From contig JAAVVG010000004.1 in NCBI GenBank assembly GCA_012976225.1, forward strand, positions 62,001-126,000: a stretch of DNA of 64,000 nt. The letters are read 5' to 3'. The DNA is from Golubevia sp. BC0850. Lineage: Eukaryota; Basidiomycota; Exobasidiomycetes; Golubeviales; Golubeviaceae. Made by a program: the position numbers and the translations under genes. Of this stretch, positions 56,702 through 64,000 are shown in pieces. How positions within the stretch are numbered: the first letter of the stretch is position 1; each line of letters starts with the position of its first letter. A model generated the notes under the pieces. That model ran no database searches. It was given only the letters and a program-made list of their open reading frames with translations, and was not told the DNA's origin.

Positions 56702-59700
56702 ATGGGGAAAACCAAAAAGAAAGGCAAAGGAAACGATGAATCAAAATTGCAAGCCAAAGCTCAAAAGAAAGCGAAACAAGAAAAGCTAGCTACGAAAAAG
56801 GCTAGCAAATCTGACAAGAAGGATGCTCTACTGCTTCAAGCTGCTACTGGAGGGGCAAAACAGACGGGAGGAGGCAAGAGTGGTAAAGGTGGAAAAGTTA
56901 AAGGTGGAAAGAAAGAAGAAGAGGAAGAGGATTTGGATGCTCTGTTGGCTAGCATTAGAGCTCAGTGGGAACAAGAACATACTGTTCATGAAGAGAAAGT
57001 CGGAGGTCCTCCTAGTAGGAGAGCTAATGCTACGTGAGTAATCCCAATAAATCAGATTTGAACTGAGGACTGGACTGTGATCATCAAAGTAGTGACCAGA
57101 TCTGAAACAGAAGATGGGAACTTTGTGGAGTAGAGATGGGAAGCATTAGAAGTTGTGTGAGATGCACAGCTCATCTTCCTTCTTCCTTCGACCTTCAACT
57201 TCTAGCTCAAAGAGCTGAGTCGAGATCAAGAGAAGCGAATCATCGAAATTGACGCTGCTTAGTCGGCTTTGGAAGGAAGGAACCTGAAGTAGCAAGGTAG
57301 CCTTCATTCACTCTACTCGATGTTCGATGAGCTAACAGCTTTCTCCATATCTTACTCCCTTGGCTATCCTCTTCTTTTCTTTTCGTACCATTCAGGCTGA
57401 CGCCGTGTCCTCTTGGAAATGACCTCTGGCTTTTCGGAGGCGAATACTTCGATGGAGACAAGTGAGTTTCTGCTCATCACTTCTCTCTCTCTCTGAACAA
57501 TCCCTTTCTGATGACAATTTCCCCCCTCTCCTTGTCCTCCTCAGAGTGCATTTCTATCCAGATCTATACCGATTAACCCCTGGAGTCTCAGCCGAATCGC
57601 TTTCAAGCAACACAGAAGAAAATTCCGCCTCAACCTCAAATCTACCCGCAGATTCCACAATTCAATGGAGAACCTATTCTTCAAGTCATCAACCTGGACC
57701 TCGATCGGCTCATCAAGTAGTACCTTCTCCTGCTAATGGAGGCCAACTTTGGTTGTTCGGAGGTGAATTCGCAGCTCCAAAAGGGGGTTCTTTCCATCAC
57801 TATCGAGATCTCTGGGTTTTTAATATTTCGACTCACACCTGGGATAGAATCGAGACCAAGGTTCGACCTTCAGCAAGGTCAGGTCATCGAATGACTTTAT
57901 GGAAGAATTTCCTAGTTCTATTTGGAGGATTCATCGATACTGGCGCAAGAACAACTTATCTTAACGATCTTTGGCTATTCGATACTCAAGAGTATAAATG
58001 GACTGAGATGAAACAAAACGATCTCAGAAGACCTTTAGCAAGGAGTGGGTTCTCTTTATTGAACTGTTCGGATGGAGTCATTCTGTATGGAGGATATTGC
58101 AAGAGATATGTGAAAGGTCAGAGGACTCAAGGTGTAGCCCTTGACGATGCTTGGATTCTCAAGTTCGATTTCAATTCTGAAGGAAACTCAGCCCTTACTT
58201 CTGCAAAGAGTGGAAGCAAGGATTCAAATCTACCTACGATAGATTGGCAGAAGAGGCGGAAGATCGGTTACTTCCCCAATCCTACTCGAAGTGGTTGTAC
58301 GATGACCAATTGGGCTAACAAGAACATGGCAGTCTTGTTTGGTGGAGTCACTGATACCGAAAATGATGAAGGTGAGCAAGGACGGACGAGATTCCTATCC
58401 ATCTCTCCGAACTCTCTTGAAACAAATGATTGGCCTCTGACCAGACCTTCTCTCTTCTCTCTCAAAGAATCTTTGGAGTCAGTCTGTCATAAAGAACTAT
58501 ACGGATATCAGCTTAATGGAAATGGTCGATGGATAAGTTTGAATTTGAAGAAGAAGAAAAGTATGGGTGGCGGGAGAAGGAGAAAGAAAGAGAAGGTGGA
58601 ACAACCTCAACAGAGAAAAGGTGACGAAGGAGAAAATGACAGTGATGACTCTGATGATGATGGAAAGGAAGCTGGAGACGAGAGCGCAATGCAGGAGGAC
58701 TCCAAGGTTAGTGCCACAGCTCTCCCTTTTCGGTTCGTTGGCGCTGGAGAGAGCCTTCCCTTTCTCATCTAATCTCGCGCTCTTCCTTCTCTTCCATCCA
58801 TTCCGATCTATCTCTGACTCCGTTCATTTCTACATGGCCACAGGACAAATTTCCGACGCCTCCTTCGACCATTAACTCGGAAGAGCTGATAGATCCCGAC
58901 GATCCTCAGAGGACGATACCTCTTGAACGATACAACGCCATGCTTGCTGTTCAAAGGAACACGCTTTACGTGTACGGAGGTATTCATGAGACTCCAAATG
59001 TGAGTTCAAGGACCCAGGCGAAGTCAAGGAGACCACCTTTGCTAATCTTTCCTTTCCCCTTTCACTTTCTCTCTTTCTTCTCGATCAGCGTGAATACACT
59101 TTGGATGACTTCTACACCCTCGACCTCAGTAAATTGGAGAAGTTCATTTGTCTCAAGGAATGCCCTATCGATGCCGTGAGACGAGAGCTTCGACTTGTTC
59201 GATGCGGTCGTCCGCTGTGTTCTGAACTTTCTCTCTCTCTCTTTCTCCTCTCATTCCCTTCCTTTCTTTACGAATTTTGCAGTTGGAATGGAACGAATCA
59301 GACGAGTCGGATAACTCTGACTCAGGCTCTGATTCTTCGGATTCAGATAGCGACTCCTCCTCTGATGAGGACGAAGAAGATGAGCCGGAAGGAGTCGAAT
59401 ACGTCGAAGGGGGAGATCAAGAAGATGATGAGAATCTAGAAGAAGTTGAAAAGAAGGAGGCGAAAAGACTGGCTGCCGAGCAGGTGAAGAAGCTTCGACT
59501 CCTATTGCGTCACATGTTGAATTCCGTATTCCTCGCTCTGAACCGTTTCGCTGAACTCTTTCCTTCTTTATTCCCTCTCTTTTAACGTCTATCTTCTCCG
59601 AAGGCGGAATTACGAAAGCAAGCCACCAATTTCATGGGAGTTACGAAAGATTCAACTCGGTCGGAGGAGGATAGTATCTCTACCCCTCTTCCTGGCGAAA

Positions 59701-60178
59701 AAGTCTCGACTTTTTACGAGAGGTCCAAGATTTATTGGGCACAGAAGGCTTTGGAAGTTAACGTTGGAGAAGCTAACAGAGGGAAGGAGCTTCGAAGAGA
59801 TGGTTTCGCTGTGAGTCAAAACTTTGGAAGATGGTGTCTTACTTCTCTTCTGTCTTGATGTAACAGAGCGGGGAAAATCAGTCTTCCTTCACTTACTGAC
59901 CCTTTTTCGCACCCGTTTTCCCTCCTCCATAGCTCGCCGAGAAGAAGTACAATGAATACAAACCATTGCTAGAAGAGGTAAGTCACTTTTGGGTTCTGCT
60001 TCCGTTTCGCTTTCGAATTGTCGACGAAGCGCTTACAATCTCTCTCTTCACCGATCCCTTTCCGAATCAGATCGAGAAGATCCAAGCTGAGGCGGGTCTC
60101 GAGAAAGAAGAAATCAAGAAATCAAGATCAGGGGTGATGGGAGGAGGACCTGGAGTTGACAGTAGAAACCGAAGGTAA
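56702..60178 (+). CDS. KEL3: Kel3/KLHDC4-type kelch-repeat protein
   Basis: This six-bladed kelch beta-propeller protein matches yeast Kel3 and human KLHDC4; its molecular role is poorly known. The start (MGKTKKKGKGNDESKLQAKA) and basic leader are typical, followed by EEDLDALLASIRAQW. Kelch blades: LGNDLWLFGGEYFDGDK; GPRSAHQVV with GQLWLFGGEFAAPKGGSFHH and YRDLWVFNISTHTWDRIE; RSGHRMTLWKNFLVLFGGFI and YLNDLWLFDTQEYKWTEMK; DGVILYGGYCKRYVKGQRTQ; RSGCTMTNWANKNMAVLFGG; and RYNAMLAVQRNTLYVYGGIH. A highly acidic Ser/Asp/Glu segment (59290-59450) follows, also as in KLHDC4. The C-terminal exons read MGVTKDSTRSEEDSIST, FYERSKIYWAQKALEVNVGE and YNEYKPLLEE, typical of the fungal form (DUF4110). At least nine introns have GTGAGT donors. 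Confidence 0.93.
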
Positions 60179-60804
60179 AACAATAAAATCAACATAGAAC
60201 ACTTGAATACTTATCTACTTTCTCTTACTTCTGATGTTGAGTGTCCGCGTGTTCGAGGTTCTGTTCGAATTCTATCCCAGTCGACAAACCCCTTCTTCTC
60301 TCGACAGAAGCCTGCCTTTACCTCCCCTTCTCTTTCTGAAGATGCGAAAGAGCGGGAATCTTGAGAGAGGAACGCGAAGTAAGCGTCGAAGTCGGATAGA
60401 AAAGACAGCGGGAACCAGGCTCTCAAAGAAGACGAACATATGAAAAACTGAAGATCTCAACCAACCAAATCTGTCTCTCTCGTAGACGTCTAAAAGAAGA
60501 GATTTCTACTTCGATTTCTCAAATGATTAGATTGAGAATTTAAGGTTATAAGATGTGGCGCGTTGAGGAGTTCATACCCACCTCCGAGCAAGGAGAGATC
60601 AAACAGACTCCGAGCTGTAAATACGAACGATTCGATTCGAAATTGATGTGGAAAACAAAGACGAAATAAGGGTACAGTGTCATGTAAGATTTGGAAAGAA
60701 AGGAGACGAGATGCGAGTGGGGAACTAGGATGGAAAAGGCGCGGTATGAAACATGAAAGAAAATAGTCATCGAGAAGAAGTTCGCTGTTCTTGAGTTCCG
60801 TCCC
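60179..60804. other. convergent intergenic region
   Basis: About 620 bp between the converging ends of KEL3 and the PHD-finger gene. Short overlapping frames on both strands have no support. Nothing else is seen. Confidence 0.5.
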
Positions 60805-63800
60805 CTATTCTTTCTTCCCTTTGCTGTTCTCCTCGACTAAAAATTCCAGCAGTCTTTTCTCTCCCACGTTCTTCATTAGATCTCTGACAGCTCTGAGCTG
60901 GTGGATCTCATCTTTCGAGATCCCTCCAATCGATTCAGTTGGTTGTTGATGGTAGCGTCTTGCTTGAGAAGAAGGCAAATGTCCAGCTCGGATCCGGGCC
61001 CCCTCCGCCAACTCCCTCAGCGTCAAAGCTGAGTTAGTTGGAACGGTCTTGGAGATAGGATTGGGATGATTGCTTTCAGCCAGATTTGAAAGTTTGGACT
61101 TCTTCTTGATCCTTGAAGCTTCTTCATCCTCGTCTTCAGACAGATCTGTCAAGGACGAATTTGAGTCCAGCTCCATCTCCTTTTGGCGCTGGACCTCTTG
61201 CTGCTCTTCCTCTTTCTCACTGAGATCTTCCAGAACCACTCGATCGGTAGATACGGGAGCTTGATATTCTGGGATTCTCTGAGCGATGATCTTCAAGGCG
61301 TCCTCGTCCGGATGAGGGGCCCCCAGTTCTTGAGGCGCTGTGAAGGCAGTCGGATCTGCGTTATCGTTGGAAGCGCCGACAGAAGAAGGTAGTCCAAGAG
61401 CAGACTCGACTGTTCGGTGACAGATAGCAACCTTGTGATGGTCGACCACAGCCAGGGAATCCGCCTTTAGACGAATCATGGCGATGTCTGCGAGAGCTTC
61501 AAGCGGGGTCTTCTGATGCGAACTTGGTCTAGAGATGATGGAAGATTCGCCATAGGAGAGTCAGCGAACTAGGACTTGCTTCTCTCGTGCCTCTGCTTCA
61601 CCCTCTCTCAGAACTCACCTCCAATCCGTTCCTTCCGTCACGGGAGCGAAAACGCCACCCAACCTGCTCAACTCCATTCTAGCTCTCTCGTCCGCTCCGA
61701 GTCTCATCCAGAAGTCGGTCCTGACTACCTTCTCGGGGACACGGTATCTCAAGCGTTGCCCAGCCCTGCCACTCGAGATGTCCTCCCAACCCGAATCCAG
61801 AGAACGACCAGATCCGTTGTCATTAAAGAATTCATCGAGTGGATCTGGAACGATGTCTACATCTCCATCGTTTCTAACTCTCATTCGGTATGTCTGACCG
61901 GGACCGATGTTGGAAGAGGAGGGAATAGGAAGATCGACCGTCTGGATGAGACTAGAGGCTTTGGGAACTCGTCGACTAGCTTGAAGGTGTTCGACGTGAT
62001 TTGGGCACATCCATTTCCTCATCATAGATGGCATGCCACTGAGAGGTGGTGTGACACAGTCCAGATGCCAATGAAGAGAGCAGAAGTCGCAGCTCAAGAT
62101 TCTTCTCCAACCAGGATGTGATTGAGCATCGTCGGAAGTACCGGAATCCTCTCTCTCCTTTCCTTTTCCTTTGTCCAGAGAAGTAGCGACAGAATCCAAG
62201 TTCAGCTTCTCTCCTTTGGGGAGGGCAGGGTCTCCGCATCGGTAGCAGAGGACAGCTTTCGACTTGGAGTCCTTGAGCCTGTAAGGGTCTCTTTCCTCGA
62301 CGAATCCTTGCTTGTTGGCTCTGAGGCCACGAATCATCTTTCCGTTGACGTAGGCTCCATCGGTAGAGGTAGCTACCCCTTTAAAGAAGGTCCTCACGTC
62401 TGTAGGGAGCTTGAAGATGGTAGGGTTCTCTGTCTCGACGTAACGAAGAAGATGACCGAAGATCCCTTTGGCTGGCTTTGCAGGTTTCTTCTTGTTAGCT
62501 TGACAGACTCTGCAGTACCAAGGCTCTTCTCCGTGAGTATCAGTATCTCCAGTGCGACTGCTGCTCGCTGGAAGCTCGTCGATCTCGAGAGGAGGATTGA
62601 CACAGGCGAAATGGAAAGAGCGTGGACATCCGTCACAGCAGATGAAGTGTCCGATCCCTTCACAGGTTTCGCAGTGTTCGTTGTTAGACTGTGAGTTGAA
62701 GGGAAAGGAGGGAAGGAAAATTGTCAGTCAACGAAGCGTCTTGCACCTTCTCTTTCGCTCGCTTTCCCCTGACTACTTACAGCTCGATTCTCGTCCAATC
62801 TTCCGCCTCCGACATGGACCTGAGTCGAGCCCTGCGAGAGCCCAAAGCCGCCAGCGAGACCAGGTTTCATCGGACTCGTTCTGATTAGACCAACTGGACC
62901 TCCTTCCGAAGCAGCAGCGGCTAGCCTGGAGGGAATTAGACCTTCATTCAAAGCTTCTCTTTCGTCTCTGGTTATGCTCGAATCTCCTTCCAGGCCAGCA
63001 GCAGGAAGAGCTCCTGCCTCTACTCTGTTCTTGTTCTTGAGCACGAGGCGTGGTCTCTTCGCAGAACTTGGCGCAGCAGATTGCTGGGGAGCGGAAGGCT
63101 GCGGCGCTCCTTCGAGCGGAGCCATCTCTTCGTCCTTGATGGCCGGACCATCTAGAGAGGCTTGTAGAGTAGGAGACGGAGTAGCTGATACGTCGACTAT
63201 CCCTTGAGCGTCTGGTACGAAAGAAGGAGCTCTACGAGGCTCGGGAGTTGCTGTGGAGAGACCTTGCTCTCTCCAGCTGTCCTTCTCGCTTCTGCTCAAC
63301 TCTAGAGGGGCGTAGTAGGAGAATTGAGGGTTTCTTGCTCTCGCGCTACGCTTTCCTGGCTCCGGAATGGCATTGGCCAACTTGCTTGTCGGGCTAGGAG
63401 TGAGACCTGACCTGCGAGCTCTCTGTCGTTGTTTAGTAGGCATCTTCTTGGAACTCCCAGAGCTGACAGCAGTTCCGTCCTCCATCGCTTGATCCAGGCC
63501 TAGACTGAGTTCCTCTCTTCCGTTGGCTTCTCCCATATCTTGATCGTAGTCCGCCATCGAGACGTCTGCCTCTGCTCCTTCTGGCAACGCGTCACTTCCT
63601 GATCGAGGAAGAGGTCGATGAGGAAAGGCAGGGGAAGAGGCAGTCGAAGCTAGAAGAGAAGGAAGAGGTGGAGAAGAGACTCCGTAGCCATTTGGAGTAG
63701 CGTTTCCTTCGTCTTCCGCTCCGAGGGCTGTGTTGGTCTCTGCTTGAGAGGAGTTGGAAGGAGATGCAGCTCTGTCCTCGACACTGGACACGTCGACAGA

Positions 63801-63964
63801 GGATCCTAGACGTGAAGTCTCTCTGAGGGATGAGATGAGAGATCATGTCAGATGGATCTTGCATGAATTAGAGAAAGAACGTCATCGTTGTTGCTGCCAA
63901 CAGCAGCTGGCGAAGCACCGAACTGCGTAGGAGAGGTACGATCCCCTCCTAATTCCTGCTTCAT
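60805..63964 (-). CDS. RCO1: PHD-finger transcriptional repressor, Rco1/PHF12 type
   Basis: Rco1 is a subunit of the Rpd3S histone deacetylase complex, which binds methylated H3K36 nucleosomes in transcribed genes. A long Ser/Pro/Ala-rich N-terminal exon (62785-63791) includes ARNPQFSYYAPLELSRSEKD. The next exon has PHD1: CETCEGIGHFICCDGCPRSF, then HFACVNPPL and EPWYCRVCQANKKKPAKPAK. The Rco1 SID-like region follows: GIFGHLLRYVETENPTIFKL. PHD2 is split by a spacer: AVLCYRCGDPALPKGEK, then ILSCDFCSLHWHLDCVTPPL and KWMCPNHVEHLQ. Then VPEKVVRTDFWMRLGADERA. The last exon (60805-61479) ends ELLRAV-like helices and LLEFLVEENSKGKKE. The 5' end is uncertain. An ATG at 63964 opens MKQELGGDRTSPTQFGASPA, but no GTGAGT donor links it to the main exon, so a weaker donor or another first exon is likely. 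Confidence 0.85.
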
Positions 63965-64000
63965 TACGACTCAGTCACTTGAGTAAAGGCAAGTCTCTGG

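Overview
This window is intron-rich nuclear DNA from a fungus, most likely a basidiomycete and possibly Pucciniomycotina; the lineage is inferred from gene architecture, not tested. Genes lie on both strands, close together. Introns are mostly 60-120 nt, with a very uniform GTGAGT donor, CTRAC-like branch sites and pyrimidine-rich YAG acceptors. Histone H3, the proteasome lid gene, VPS52, MEX67, a Furry/Tao3 protein and an Rpd3S-type PHD protein all look fungal. I saw no prokaryotic features, CRISPR arrays, complete transposons or confident tRNA/rRNA genes.

Layout. 0-11 kb, all on the minus strand: a small acidic protein, a serine-rich unknown, DRE2 (cytosolic Fe-S assembly), a CSC1/OSCA-type channel and ASE1/PRC1 (spindle midzone). 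11.5-14.5 kb is a gene-poor patch holding a decayed LRR/F-box-like gene, an orphan pair of exons and one copy of a dispersed repeat. 14.5-19.6 kb: RPN11 (minus) and VPS52 (plus) diverge from a 145-bp shared promoter. 20-22 kb: a frame-disrupted F-box/LRR gene. 22.8-30.6 kb: an enoyl-CoA isomerase with a peroxisomal tail, an MDP-1 phosphatase, MEX67 and an unknown lysine-rich protein. 30.7-39.9 kb: the very large Furry/Tao3/PAG1 gene. 41-43.7 kb: a four-exon histone H3 and a Ure2-like glutathione transferase. 44-49.5 kb: mitochondrial EF-G2 (MEF2) divergent from a gene that resembles the RAD51-paralogue-like protein SWSAP1. 49.5-53.3 kb: diverged tandem repeats, the second dispersed-repeat copy, and a coiled-coil gene whose frame runs on through UGA codons. 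53.9-64 kb: an SDHAF1-type LYR protein, an unknown charged protein, KEL3/KLHDC4 and RCO1, whose 5' end lies near the window edge.

The genes are mostly unrelated housekeeping functions and do not form a biosynthetic or defence cluster. The most interesting points are the SWSAP1/Shu-like protein, the dual-targeting layout of the enoyl-CoA isomerase, the UGA-interrupted locus at 51-53 kb, the decayed LRR/F-box relatives, and the unexplained non-coding repeats near 14.3 and 50 kb. Exon joins were read by eye and individual splice sites may be wrong.
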